Shown in pieces: positions 45,100 to 52,880 of a stretch of DNA of 64,000 nucleotides. Every line of letters starts with the position of its first letter. Within the stretch, counting starts at the first letter, position 1. Position numbers and translations under genes: made by a program. Where the stretch lies: the NCBI RefSeq assembly GCF_001700325.1, contig NZ_MATO01000078.1, positions 1 through 64,000 of the forward strand, read 5' to 3'. This stretch comes from Caryophanon latum (GTDB lineage: Bacteria; Bacillota; Bacilli; Bacillales_A; Planococcaceae). The notes under the pieces were generated by a model. It saw nothing but the letters and a program-made list of their open reading frames with translations. It ran no database searches and was not told the DNA's origin.

Positions 45100-46044
45100 C
45101 TACTCTTTCGTCTGCTTTGGCTCTACCAATCCACGAATGTTAAAACCTAAATCTACAATACCTAGAAGCACATAAAATGAATATAACGGTACGGCAAGCA
45201 CTGTCGCAAACCATGCAAGCGCCTTTGGTAATCCCTTTGCGTTCACAAAGAAATGCACAAATGACACCCCTTGTAATACTAATAAGATCCATAAAATCAT
45301 CGAGATGTTTAACGTAATCATATATAGCGTGTCGCCAACTTCAGGACTCGCTACAAAGTTTACAACTAAAATCACTAAATAATACCATAAAATCGATTTA
45401 GGTAAACGCATATGGCGAAACGGTGCAAACTTTGGCACTTCTACATGAAGACGTTGTAAAATTGGCAAGTTCACAACCATAATAATAAATGTAATCGAAA
45501 AGACCGCAATCGTAATACACGCCGGAACCGCCATCTCAAGCGTGTCAAAAATTAAATTTAACTGCTCTGTCGTAAAAATTTCCTGCCCTGTCATTTCCTT
45601 AGCTAATGCTACTGATTCCGTATAGCTTTCCTTCACTAATTTCAATGAATCTTGAATGAAATCAATTTCAAATAGCTGAATCGATGCCCAATATTGCACC
45701 GCGGATGTAATTAACACTGCTACACTTGAAGATAAAAACAGCATCTCTTTACTTTTCTTTTGTTGAATTCCGTAGCCCATCACAATACCGAGTGCAATAT
45801 ATAATAAAGCAAATGGCACTGCTAATACACCGCCGATTAATAGTGCAAGTATACAGCCTGCAATACCGACAACGATCGACGCAGATAAATCATATTTCGC
45901 ACTGTACAACATGATCGGTAATGCAACAAAAATTGAAGCAATTGAACCAACTAGCGGTACGTAAAAAGCTAGCGCCAATAATACGGTAAATAGAGCAATC
46001 ATCATCGCCCCTTGCGCTAACTTACTCGTTTGTTTATTCGGCAT
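45100..46044 (-). CDS. yybS: YybS family membrane protein (DUF2232)
   Basis: Polytopic membrane protein of 314 aa with about eight hydrophobic segments and a charged C-terminus. The function is unknown; some relatives resemble ECF-type transporter S components. The start is ATG 46044 (MPNKQTSKLAQGAMM) behind AAAGGAAGG; an in-frame extension is not supported. It lies 11 bp upstream of gdpP and is co-transcribed with gdpP and rplI. Confidence 0.88.
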   Translation of the reverse strand: MPNKQTSKLAQGAMMIALFTVLLALAFYVPLVGSIASIFVALPIMLYSAKYDLSASIVVGIAGCILALLIGGVLAVPFALLYIALGIVMGYGIQQKKSKEMLFLSSSVAVLITSAVQYWASIQLFEIDFIQDSLKLVKESYTESVALAKEMTGQEIFTTEQLNLIFDTLEMAVPACITIAVFSITFIIMVVNLPILQRLHVEVPKFAPFRHMRLPKSILWYYLVILVVNFVASPEVGDTLYMITLNISMILWILLVLQGVSFVHFFVNAKGLPKALAWFATVLAVPLYSFYVLLGIVDLGFNIRGLVEPKQTKE

Positions 46045-46078
46045 AAAAAACCTTCCTTTATTGTACTTTTCCTTAAAC

Positions 46079-46107
46079 ATTGTACCATTATTACAAACGC
46101 AATCCAA
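46079..46107 (-). promoter_or_regulatory. Putative promoter of yybS-gdpP-rplI
   Basis: On the minus strand, -35 TTGGAT (46107-46102) and -10 TACAAT (46084-46079) with a 17-bp spacer, about 35 bp before the ATG. Confidence 0.55.
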
Positions 46108-46220
46108 ATCGGTATACTTTCAAGAAATGAATGAAAATGTCCGTCATTTGGCTAACGATATTCGTCACTTCTCACGTTAAAAAAGCCTTTTTACAGCGAA
46201 AAAGCGAGCCCGATAATAAT

Positions 46221-46262
46221 AAAAAAACCCTGTTTCGTAAGCAAGCTTACAAAACAGGGTTT
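46221..46262 (-). terminator. Terminator of rpsF-ssb-rpsR
   Basis: AAACCCTGTTTTGTAAGC ... GCTTACGAAACAGGGTTT followed by TTTT on the minus strand. Confidence 0.9.
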
Positions 46263-46271
46263 AATTCGTTC

Positions 46272-46508
46272 TTATTTCTCATCAGCAACGAATGGTAATA
46301 ATGCCATAATACGTGAAACTTTGATTGCAGTTGTAAGTTTACGTTGGTATTTAGCAGAAGTACCAGTTACGCGACGTGGTAAAATTTTACCGCGCTCAGA
46401 GATGAATTTCTTTAAAAGATCTACATCTTTGTAGTCGATGTGCGTAATGTTGTTAGAAGTGAAGTAGCAAACTTTACGGCGTTTGCGGCCTCCGCGACGT
46501 GGTGCCAT
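46272..46508 (-). CDS. rpsR: 30S ribosomal protein S18
   Basis: Ribosomal protein S18, 78 aa, partner of S6 on the 30S platform. Typical basic N-terminus [16 protein letters not shown] and the core [20 protein letters not shown] with [19 protein letters not shown] 46508 follows AAAGGAGG. Third gene of rpsF-ssb-rpsR. Confidence 0.99.
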   Translation of the reverse strand: MAPRRGGRKRRKVCYFTSNNITHIDYKDVDLLKKFISERGKILPRRVTGTSAKYQRKLTTAIKVSRIMALLPFVADEK

Positions 46509-46548
46509 TATCGTTTTCCTCCTTTAAACTAATTTTTGGTGTCCCGTT

Positions 46549-47133
46549 TTAGAACGGTAAATCATCTTCCGAAATATCGACAGAATTTTTACTGTTGTTA
46601 TCTGAAAACGGGTCGTTGTTCATATTTGTATAGTTTTGCTGATTCGGCGGTTGTTGCATTGGAGCCGGATTTGAAAATGGAGCCTGCTGTGGTGCAGCTT
46701 GCTGGTAACCTCCACCATAAGATGGCTGTTGACCGTATTGCTGTCCACCGCCGTAATCATAGCCTTGGTTTTGCGCTGGCGGCTGTTGATAGCCTCCGTT
46801 GCCTTGACCGCTATTTTTTGGCTCTAAAAATTGGATATTGTCTGCAACGACTTCAGTTGTATAAACACGTTTGCCGTCTTGACCTTCATATGAACCTGTT
46901 TCGATTCGACCAGTTACCCCGATCTGACCGCCCTTACGCATAAAGTTTGCTAAGTTTTCGGCCTGCTTGCGCCAAGCGATACAGTTAATGAAATCCGCTT
47001 TCTTTTCGCCACCTTGACTTGTGAATGGACGGTTTACAGCAAGTGTAAAACGAGCCACCGCAATTCCTGATGGTGTCATTTTCAGCTCTGGATCCTTTGT
47101 TAGTCTTCCAACTAATACGACGTTATTAATCAT
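46549..47133 (-). CDS. ssb: Single-stranded DNA-binding protein
   Basis: SSB of 194 aa: N-terminal OB fold (MINNVVLVGRLTKDPELK, FINCIAWRKQAENLANF), a Gly/Gln-rich linker and the acidic tip DISEDDLPF that recruits repair and replication enzymes. ATG 47133 follows AAGGAGG. It lies between rpsF and rpsR. Confidence 0.98.
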   Translation of the reverse strand: MINNVVLVGRLTKDPELKMTPSGIAVARFTLAVNRPFTSQGGEKKADFINCIAWRKQAENLANFMRKGGQIGVTGRIETGSYEGQDGKRVYTTEVVADNIQFLEPKNSGQGNGGYQQPPAQNQGYDYGGGQQYGQQPSYGGGYQQAAPQQAPFSNPAPMQQPPNQQNYTNMNNDPFSDNNSKNSVDISEDDLPF

Positions 47134-47171
47134 TCGTATACAACCTCCTTCTCAGCAGTTTAATTCAAAAA

Positions 47172-47462
47172 TTATTTCTCTTCTTCGCGAACAGCGATGA
47201 AGCGGATGATGTCTTCGCTGATGTTAGCTAAACGAGTATACTCGTCGATTGCTTGTGTGCCAGCGTTAACTTTTACGATTTGGTAGAAACCTTCGCGGAA
47301 GTCATTGATTTCGTAAGCAAGACGGCGTTTACCCCAGTCTTTAGACTCAACGATTTCAGCTCCGTTTGAAGTTAAGATGTCAGCGAAACGCTCAACTAAA
47401 GCTTTCTTAGCATCTTCTTCGATGTTTGGACGGATTACGTACATTAATTCGTATTTGCGCAT
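47172..47462 (-). CDS. rpsF: 30S ribosomal protein S6
   Basis: Ribosomal protein S6, 96 aa, pairing with S18. [16 protein letters not shown], the motif [11 protein letters not shown] and [11 protein letters not shown] are typical. Start ATG 47462 lies behind AAGGAGGTG; a GTG or longer start upstream is part of the ribosome site region. First gene of the operon; S6:S18 autoregulation of this leader is known in other bacteria, but I could not verify the RNA motif by eye. Confidence 0.98.
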   Translation of the reverse strand: MRKYELMYVIRPNIEEDAKKALVERFADILTSNGAEIVESKDWGKRRLAYEINDFREGFYQIVKVNAGTQAIDEYTRLANISEDIIRFIAVREEEK

Positions 47463-47546
47463 TATAGATTGCACCTCCTTATGGTCTTTGGCTCACTCTT
47501 CCTACGAGGAGCAAGGAGCAAGTAACAGTATTACTCACATCAATGA

Positions 47547-47575
47547 ATTGTACCACACACGCCGAACACATTCAA
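47547..47575 (-). promoter_or_regulatory. Promoter of rpsF-ssb-rpsR
   Basis: On the minus strand, -35 TTGAAT (47575-47570) and -10 TACAAT (47552-47547) with a 17-bp spacer; the leader is about 80 nt. Confidence 0.65.
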
Positions 47576-47714
47576 GAAATATATTTAGAAGTTACTGCTG
47601 ATTCTTTTTATTTGATCGTCCAATATAAATAGAACGTACATTCTCATTATAGCGAATGTGCGCGTTTATTGCATGTGATACGCTATACTAATTTTAAAAT
47701 TAATGCCTCACATA

Positions 47715-47860
47715 TGTTGATTAACCGATTGCTTCCCACGGCTTCGCTTTTCTCGGGCTCGGTGGTGAACACGATGTTCGTCATGAAGGCGGTGCTACAT
47801 GGACGTAGCGCTCACAGCAAGCTAAGTCGCGCTACTGCCGTATAAAAAGGCTAATCAACA
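47715..47860. repeat. Interspersed mosaic repeat, family 1 (short copy)
   Basis: 146 bp from TGTTGATTA to GGCTAATCAACA. It contains the hairpin module (GAACACGATGTTCGTCATGA, AGGCGGTG) but only a remnant of the core. Confidence 0.8.
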
Positions 47861-47895
47861 AATGTGATAATACGTAACAAAAAAGGAGGTCTTCT

Positions 47896-48477
47896 ATGTC
47901 ACACGAAACGATTTCATTGAACATCGACAAGCTCATGCGCCAAAACGTCATTTGGTCGATCATATTAGCAGTCGCACTGCCGCTTCTAAACTACGCCATT
48001 CAGCCGCGCATGTACTGGGACTTTTCATTTTGGTCAATCATTAGCACGTTCGGTTGGTTTTGCGTCGCTTACATATTTTTAATTGTCGCGCACGAGGCAT
48101 GCCATTTGCTCGGCTTCGTCGTCTACGGTGGCGTGCCGTGGTCGTCGCTAAGCTTCGGTACCGATCTCGAAAAAGGGCTCGCCTACGCAACGACATCACA
48201 GCTCGTTGAAAATCACGCGATGAAAAAAGCGCTGCTGCTACCATTTTGGTTAACAGGCGTGCTGCCAACTGTGTACGGCTTTTACGTCGATAGCTATTTA
48301 TGGATACTAGTCGGTGCATTTTTAATGGCCGGAGCAGTCGGTGATTTCTCAATGTATAAGGCGCTGCGCAAATTCCCGAAACATGCCGTCGTACGAGATG
48401 ACCCGACAGAGCCGACATTATATATTTATCCACCTGGCACGACGAACGACGACATCACTTTACATGACCCGAAATAA
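47896..48477 (+). CDS. DUF3267 membrane protein (putative integral membrane metalloprotease)
   Basis: A 193-aa protein with four hydrophobic segments. The motif VAHEACHLLGF at about residue 65 is an HExxH zinc motif inside a membrane helix, as in DUF3267 and site-2-protease-like families. A peptidase role is plausible and untested. ATG 47896 follows AAAGGAGG. It is a plus-strand single gene inserted between the rpsF operon and ychF, with a repeat directly upstream. Confidence 0.8.
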   Translation: MSHETISLNIDKLMRQNVIWSIILAVALPLLNYAIQPRMYWDFSFWSIISTFGWFCVAYIFLIVAHEACHLLGFVVYGGVPWSSLSFGTDLEKGLAYATTSQLVENHAMKKALLLPFWLTGVLPTVYGFYVDSYLWILVGAFLMAGAVGDFSMYKALRKFPKHAVVRDDPTEPTLYIYPPGTTNDDITLHDPK

Positions 48478-48483
48478 AGGCAT

Positions 48484-48520
48484 AAAAAAAGACACTTGCG
48501 AATGTTCGCAAGTGTCTTTT
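48484..48520. terminator. Bidirectional terminator between the DUF3267 gene and ychF
   Basis: GACACTTGCGAA / TTCGCAAGTGTC stem flanked by seven A and four T. Confidence 0.88.
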
Positions 48521-48527
48521 CCAATGA

Positions 48528-49628
48528 TTACACGTTGAATAAAAATTCCATTACGTCGCCATCTTGTACAACGTATTCTTTACCTTCTGCACGCACGCGA
48601 CCTGCCTCTTTAGCAGCTGGCTTTGAGCCGTACTCTACTAAATCGTCATACGCTACTGTTTCTGCACGAATGAAGCCACGCTCGAAATCAGAGTGGATAA
48701 TACCTGCGCATTGTGGTGCTTTCATGCCTTTACGGAACGTCCATGCGCGAACTTCTTGTACGCCTGCAGTGAAGTACGTCGCTAAACCTAAAAGGCTGTA
48801 AGAAGCTTTAATTAATTGATCTAAGCCTGATTCGTTAATGCCTAGCTCAGCTAAAAATTCCTTCTTTTCGTCGTCTTCTAGCTCAGAAATTTCTTCTTCG
48901 ATTTTCGCACAAATTGTAATAACTTGTGCGCCTTCAGCTGCTGCGTATTCACGCACCATATTTACGTATTTGTTGTCAGATGTATCTGCTACTTCATCTT
49001 CTGAAACGTTCGCTACGTATAACGTTGGTTTAATTGTTAAAAGATGCAGTCCTTTAATTACTTTTTTCTCATCGTCTGATAACTCAACAGAACGCGCTGG
49101 CTTTTCTGCTTCAAGCGCCTCTTTAATTTTTTGTAAAATCGGCTCTTCTACCATTGCTTCTTTATCTTTTTGCTTCGCCATTTTCGCAACACGCGCGATA
49201 CGTTTATCGATAGATTCTAAGTCCGCAAGAATAAGCTCTAAGTTAATTACTTCAATGTCGTCGATTGGATTTACTGTACCTGATACGTGCGTGATGTTTT
49301 CATCTTCAAAGCAACGTACTACTTGGCAAATTGCGTCTACTTCGCGAATATGTGCAAGGAATTTGTTTCCTAAACCTTCACCAGTAGATGCACCTTTTAC
49401 GATTCCCGCGATGTCTGTAAATTCAAATGTTGTCGGAACTGTTTTTTTCGGTGTTACTAATTCTGTTAATTTGTCTAAGCGCTCGTCTGGAACTGTTACG
49501 CTCCCTACGTTTGGCTCAATTGTTGCGAATGGGTAGTTCGCTGCAAGTGCACCTGCCTTTGTAATTGCGTTAAATAATGTTGATTTACCAACGTTAGGTA
49601 AACCGACGATACCAGCTGTTAATGCCAT
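48528..49628 (-). CDS. ychF: Obg-like ATPase YchF (OLA1)
   Basis: Ribosome-associated ATPase of the TRAFAC family, 366 aa. G1 is GLPNVGKSTLFNAITKA, G3 is DIAGIVKGAS, and the usual NKxD is replaced by NVSE, which explains ATP preference. A C-terminal TGS domain (TFRKGMKAPQCAGIIHSDF) is present. ATG 49628 follows AAGGAAGG. The 230 bp upstream hold only a weak trace of a family 1 repeat end at about 49698. Confidence 0.97.
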   Translation of the reverse strand: MALTAGIVGLPNVGKSTLFNAITKAGALAANYPFATIEPNVGSVTVPDERLDKLTELVTPKKTVPTTFEFTDIAGIVKGASTGEGLGNKFLAHIREVDAICQVVRCFEDENITHVSGTVNPIDDIEVINLELILADLESIDKRIARVAKMAKQKDKEAMVEEPILQKIKEALEAEKPARSVELSDDEKKVIKGLHLLTIKPTLYVANVSEDEVADTSDNKYVNMVREYAAAEGAQVITICAKIEEEISELEDDEKKEFLAELGINESGLDQLIKASYSLLGLATYFTAGVQEVRAWTFRKGMKAPQCAGIIHSDFERGFIRAETVAYDDLVEYGSKPAAKEAGRVRAEGKEYVVQDGDVMEFLFNV

Positions 49629-49859
49629 GTAAAGTCACGACCTTCCTTGTATGTTTTATTATCGAGAGATTCTCGTACGTTCTAAGTTAAAACGAATGTG
49701 TTGATTCGCTATGTAGCTGTTCGCATGCTCCCAGCTTATGTGAAATCGCGCTTCAACACGAATACAACTACTACAAAGTTCCTTACTTTCAAGGAACAAA
49801 ATATAACCTTGTCTATTATATTGATTTGCACGCTAAAAGTCTATTTACGATTGCGCAAC

Positions 49860-50054
49860 TTACTCCGCCGTTTGAATGACACGCTTCATTTTTTTCGTAA
49901 ACTCGCGGCGTGGCAGCATGACGCTATGCCCGCAACCTTCACATTTAATGCGAATGTCTGCGCCGACACGAATAATTTTCCATACGTTCGTACCACATGG
50001 GTGCTGCTTTTTCATTTCCACTACGTCATTTAACGCAAATACTTTTTGTTCCAT
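49860..50054 (-). CDS. yyzM: DUF951 family small protein (YyzM)
   Basis: A 64-aa protein with motif MKKQHPCGTNVWKIIRVGADIRIKC followed by CGHSVMLPR, typical for DUF951. The three cysteines may bind zinc. Function unknown. ATG 50054 follows GAGGGGG. It lies 3 bp after the mscS-type gene and before ychF, a conserved order. Confidence 0.9.
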   Translation of the reverse strand: MEQKVFALNDVVEMKKQHPCGTNVWKIIRVGADIRIKCEGCGHSVMLPRREFTKKMKRVIQTAE

Positions 50055-50057
50055 TCG

Positions 50058-50903
50058 TTATTCATCCCCCTCATCTGAATCTGTCGCAATAAAACCAAAC
50101 TGCGCAAAAATCGAAATTACGTCACGGCGCATGACACGTCCAACTGCAGCAGCTTGACGCGGTAATGTTTCATACGTAATGCGCACAGTCGCCTCATCTT
50201 TCGTAAAGTTTACGACACCGAGAAACTGAGGCGCACGCACAAGCTCCTCATGCTCTGCTGGCAATGTATTTAAATATTGTTGAATGACACTTTGAACCGC
50301 TTCAATATCCGCGTTTACCGGCACGTCTAAATCAATCGTCGCCTTCGTGTTGTTCACCGAGTAATTCGTCACGTTCGTAATACCGCCGTTTGGAATGATG
50401 TGCTGCTCGCCAGTCGGTCCTTGAATTTTCGTCGTGCGCAAGCCGATTTCCACAACTGTTCCTTCGCCGCCTGTAAGCTTAATATAATCGCCAACACCAA
50501 ATTGATCTTCAAAAATAATAAAGAACCCTGTAATAACATCCTTCACTAAGCTTTGTGCGCCGAATCCAATTGCTAAGCCGGCAACCCCTGCCCCAGCAAG
50601 TAATCCGGCTACTTGAATGCCAAGTGACGATAAAATACCGACAATCGCCGAGAAGTACACTAAATACACGACGATGTTTTGCAGCAATCGCAAAATTGTC
50701 GTATCTCGTCGTTCGTTTCCGCGCAGTGGTGTGCGACGACGGATGCGGAACACGCGCGCAATAACCGCTCTTGCAACACGTACAACGATGGCTGAAATCA
50801 CTAAAATTAACGTAATCTCAATGAAAGCCGCGAATGCTTTGTCCCAAAATTCGGGATTTGAAAAATAATCAATCCACTTTTGCACAAATCTTTGCATGTC
50901 CAT
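50058..50903 (-). CDS. Small-conductance mechanosensitive channel (MscS family)
   Basis: Membrane channel of 281 aa that opens under membrane tension to release solutes. Two or three membrane helices (about 20-110) include the pore helix GIQVAGLLAGAGVAGLAIGFG, followed by the beta domain (EDQFGVGDYIKLTGGEGTVVEIGLRTT) and a C-terminal alpha/beta domain. Start ATG 50903 lies behind AGAGGTGA; a GTG or ATG 9 bases upstream is less likely. It sits downstream of parB, as in several relatives. Confidence 0.93.
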   Translation of the reverse strand: MDMQRFVQKWIDYFSNPEFWDKAFAAFIEITLILVISAIVVRVARAVIARVFRIRRRTPLRGNERRDTTILRLLQNIVVYLVYFSAIVGILSSLGIQVAGLLAGAGVAGLAIGFGAQSLVKDVITGFFIIFEDQFGVGDYIKLTGGEGTVVEIGLRTTKIQGPTGEQHIIPNGGITNVTNYSVNNTKATIDLDVPVNADIEAVQSVIQQYLNTLPAEHEELVRAPQFLGVVNFTKDEATVRITYETLPRQAAAVGRVMRRDVISIFAQFGFIATDSDEGDE

Positions 50904-50920
50904 ACACTTCACCTCTGCTT

Positions 50921-51721
50921 TTATTCAATGTCGCTCAATTGTAACAAATCAAAAATGCGCTGCAAATCGTCGTCCGAGTAAAACTCAATTTCGATTTTCC
51001 CTTTATTGTTCGTCTGTTGAATTTGCACGTTCGTTCCAAAAAGTTCACGCAGCTGTGCTTCACGTTCTTGTACAAACACATCTTTTTGCTTCGGTGCTTT
51101 CGTTCCACGTGAAACAGCGGTGCGCTCCTGCACGATTTTTTCTAGCTGACGCACACTCAAACTTTCCTTCATCACGCGCTGAGCCATTAGTGACATTTGA
51201 CGCTGCACCTTTAAGCTAAGCAGCGCTCTACCATGCCCCATCGATAATTTTCCGCTCGTAATTTGCTCGCGTACATCGCTTGGCAAGCTAAGCAGTCGAA
51301 TGTAATTGGCAATATGCGAACGACTTTTCCCAAGGCGCACCGCTAGCTCCTCCTGTGTGAAATGCAGCTTTTGAATTAAGCTTTCGTATGCTTCAGCTTC
51401 CTCAATCGGCGTCAAATCTTCACGCTGTAAATTTTCTAAAATCGCAAGCTCCATCATTTGCTGGTCGGTTAAATGACGCACAATCGCAGGAATATGCGTT
51501 TTACCGGCTAGCTTTGATGCACGAAAACGTCGCTCACCGACAACAATTTCATAGCTGTTCATTTTTTTGCGCACGACGATCGGCTGCAACACACCATGCT
51601 CGATAATTGACGCACTGAGTTCCTCTAACGCCTCATCATCAAACACTTTGCGCGGCTGATATGGATTTACCCGAATGTGCTGCAATTCAATTTGTTCAAT
51701 TTCCTCAAATGCTTGTTCCAT
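50921..51721 (-). CDS. parB: Chromosome-partitioning protein ParB (Spo0J)
   Basis: CTP-dependent DNA clamp that loads at parS and recruits SMC, 266 aa. The N-terminal CTPase region has NPYQPRKVFDD and ENLQREDLTPIEEAEAY with GERRFRA; the helix-turn-helix is RLGKSRSHIANYIRLLSLP followed by LSMGHGRALL; the C-terminal dimer domain ends KGKIEIEFYSDDDLQRIFDLL. These features indicate Spo0J rather than Noc (Noc has ITERHARAL and a shorter tail). ATG 51721 follows AAGGGAGA. Unlike Bacillus, neither noc nor soj lies between rsmG and parB. Confidence 0.95.
   Translation of the reverse strand: MEQAFEEIEQIELQHIRVNPYQPRKVFDDEALEELSASIIEHGVLQPIVVRKKMNSYEIVVGERRFRASKLAGKTHIPAIVRHLTDQQMMELAILENLQREDLTPIEEAEAYESLIQKLHFTQEELAVRLGKSRSHIANYIRLLSLPSDVREQITSGKLSMGHGRALLSLKVQRQMSLMAQRVMKESLSVRQLEKIVQERTAVSRGTKAPKQKDVFVQEREAQLRELFGTNVQIQQTNNKGKIEIEFYSDDDLQRIFDLLQLSDIE
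51101..51116. promoter_or_regulatory. parS-like site inside parB
   Basis: CGTTCCACGTGAAACA matches parS at 14 of 16 positions. A parS within spo0J is also known in B. subtilis. Confidence 0.75.
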
Positions 51722-51751
51722 CGAATAATCTCCCTTCTCTATTGAAAACAC

Positions 51752-51786
51752 CGTTATCCACAAATTGTGGACAACGGTGTGGATAA
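51752..51786. promoter_or_regulatory. DnaA-box palindrome between rsmG and parB
   Basis: TTATCCACA (51754-51762), a variant TGTGGACAA (51767-51775) and TGTGGATAA (51778-51786). The first two form a near-perfect inverted repeat, CCGTTATCCACAA-TTGTGGACAACGG. Confidence 0.65.
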
Positions 51787-51793
51787 CATGTCG

Positions 51794-52510
51794 TTATTTA
51801 ATTGGCGACTTGTTCGGTACACCTGGCTTACGTGGATATTTTTTTGGTGTTGCCTTTATTTTATTAAACACGTATAACGAACGCTCGCTTTCTTCCACTG
51901 GCAATAAGAAGTGATGCTCTTCTTCTAGCTTACTACCGAGCGTGTTGATCGCTGACTTCGCCTCTTTTAACTCGTCTGCGCCTGCTGCTGCTTTTAACGC
52001 CACAAACTTGCCGCCTTCTTTTACAAGTGGAATGCAAAGCTCTGATAATACGCTTAAACGTGCAACTGCGCGTGCTGTTACTGTATCAAACTGCTCGCGA
52101 TATGTCGCATTTTGCCCGAACTCCTCCGCACGCGCATGCACGAAGTTGACGTTTTCTAATCCAAGCTGCTCGCTTAAATGATTTAAAAACGTAATGCGCT
52201 TATTTAACGAATCGACAATCGTAATGTGTAAATGTGGATAACAAATTTTAATCGGTAAGCTCGGGAAGCCCGCGCCTGCTCCTACGTCACATACAGTTGT
52301 CGTTTCGTTAAAGTCATAATAAAACGACGCGCTAATCGAATCGTAAAAATGCTTTAAATACACGCCTTCTAAATCTGTAATTGCCGTTAAGTTCATCTTC
52401 TCGTTCCACTCAACAAGCAGCTCGAAATATTTGCGGAACTGTTCGATTTGCTTGTCGCTTAGCTCGATACCTTTTTCTTTTAGCGCTTCAATAAATTGTT
52501 GCTCGTTCAT
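51794..52510 (-). CDS. rsmG: 16S rRNA (guanine527-N7)-methyltransferase RsmG (GidB)
   Basis: SAM-dependent methyltransferase for G527 of 16S rRNA, 238 aa. The SAM motif [28 protein letters not shown] and [11 protein letters not shown] are typical. Start ATG 52510 lies behind AGAGGG; the longer frame upstream runs into a DnaA-box region. It follows mnmG after an interspersed repeat. Confidence 0.96.
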   Translation of the reverse strand: MNEQQFIEALKEKGIELSDKQIEQFRKYFELLVEWNEKMNLTAITDLEGVYLKHFYDSISASFYYDFNETTTVCDVGAGAGFPSLPIKICYPHLHITIVDSLNKRITFLNHLSEQLGLENVNFVHARAEEFGQNATYREQFDTVTARAVARLSVLSELCIPLVKEGGKFVALKAAAGADELKEAKSAINTLGSKLEEEHHFLLPVEESERSLYVFNKIKATPKKYPRKPGVPNKSPIK

Positions 52511-52541
52511 AAAAACCCTCTTTTCTTTGTTCCGTGAAATG

Positions 52542-52591
52542 TTGTCCACAGTATATCATTTTCGTTCGCCGTTATACACCAGTTATCCACA
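52542..52591. promoter_or_regulatory. DnaA boxes upstream of rsmG
   Basis: One perfect box TTATCCACA (52583-52591) and a variant TTGTCCACA (52542-52550). Confidence 0.45.
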
Positions 52592-52620
52592 AATCGCTGT
52601 GCATAATGTGTATAACTTTT

Positions 52621-52866
52621 AGCTCTTCGCCATAGCTTGTAATTGCCTTTCACGTCGAAGTAAGCTTTCCGCGGGCGCTGCGCTCACCTCAGCACATACG
52701 AAAATAAAAAGGGCTGCGCTGAAGTCATCGTCGACTTGTAGCACAGCCCTTTTTTTACAAGCATATTCATTAGGCACATTGCGCTTGCGGCTCGCGTTTC
52801 TAGGTCGTGGCTTGAGTCGAGCCTCAGGAACGCGAAATGCCAGTTTAATGGCTAATCAACACGCTT
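52621..52866. repeat. Interspersed mosaic repeat between rsmG and mnmG, with terminator
   Basis: Left part is family 2 (AGCTCTTCGCCATAGCTTGTAATTG, CTTTCCGCGGGCGC). The right part is family 1 (GAAATGCCAGTTTAATGGCTAATCAACA). Between them is an intrinsic terminator (52706-52757): AAAAAGGGCTG ... CAGCCCTTTTTTT. A hybrid of both families. Confidence 0.75.
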
Positions 52867-52880
52867 GATATTTCATTATG

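Noticed and set aside
49690-49740. TGTTGATTCGCTAT upstream of ychF as a family 1 repeat
   Set aside because: Only one degenerate end is visible and no core or second end follows.
50921-51721. Calling the ParB-family gene noc because it follows rsmG
   Set aside because: LSMGHGRALL, the KGKIEIEFYSDDDL tail and the overall length fit Spo0J/ParB, not Noc.
52527-52545. TGTTCCGTGAAATG as a parS site
   Set aside because: The central CACGTG is broken; half-site similarity only.
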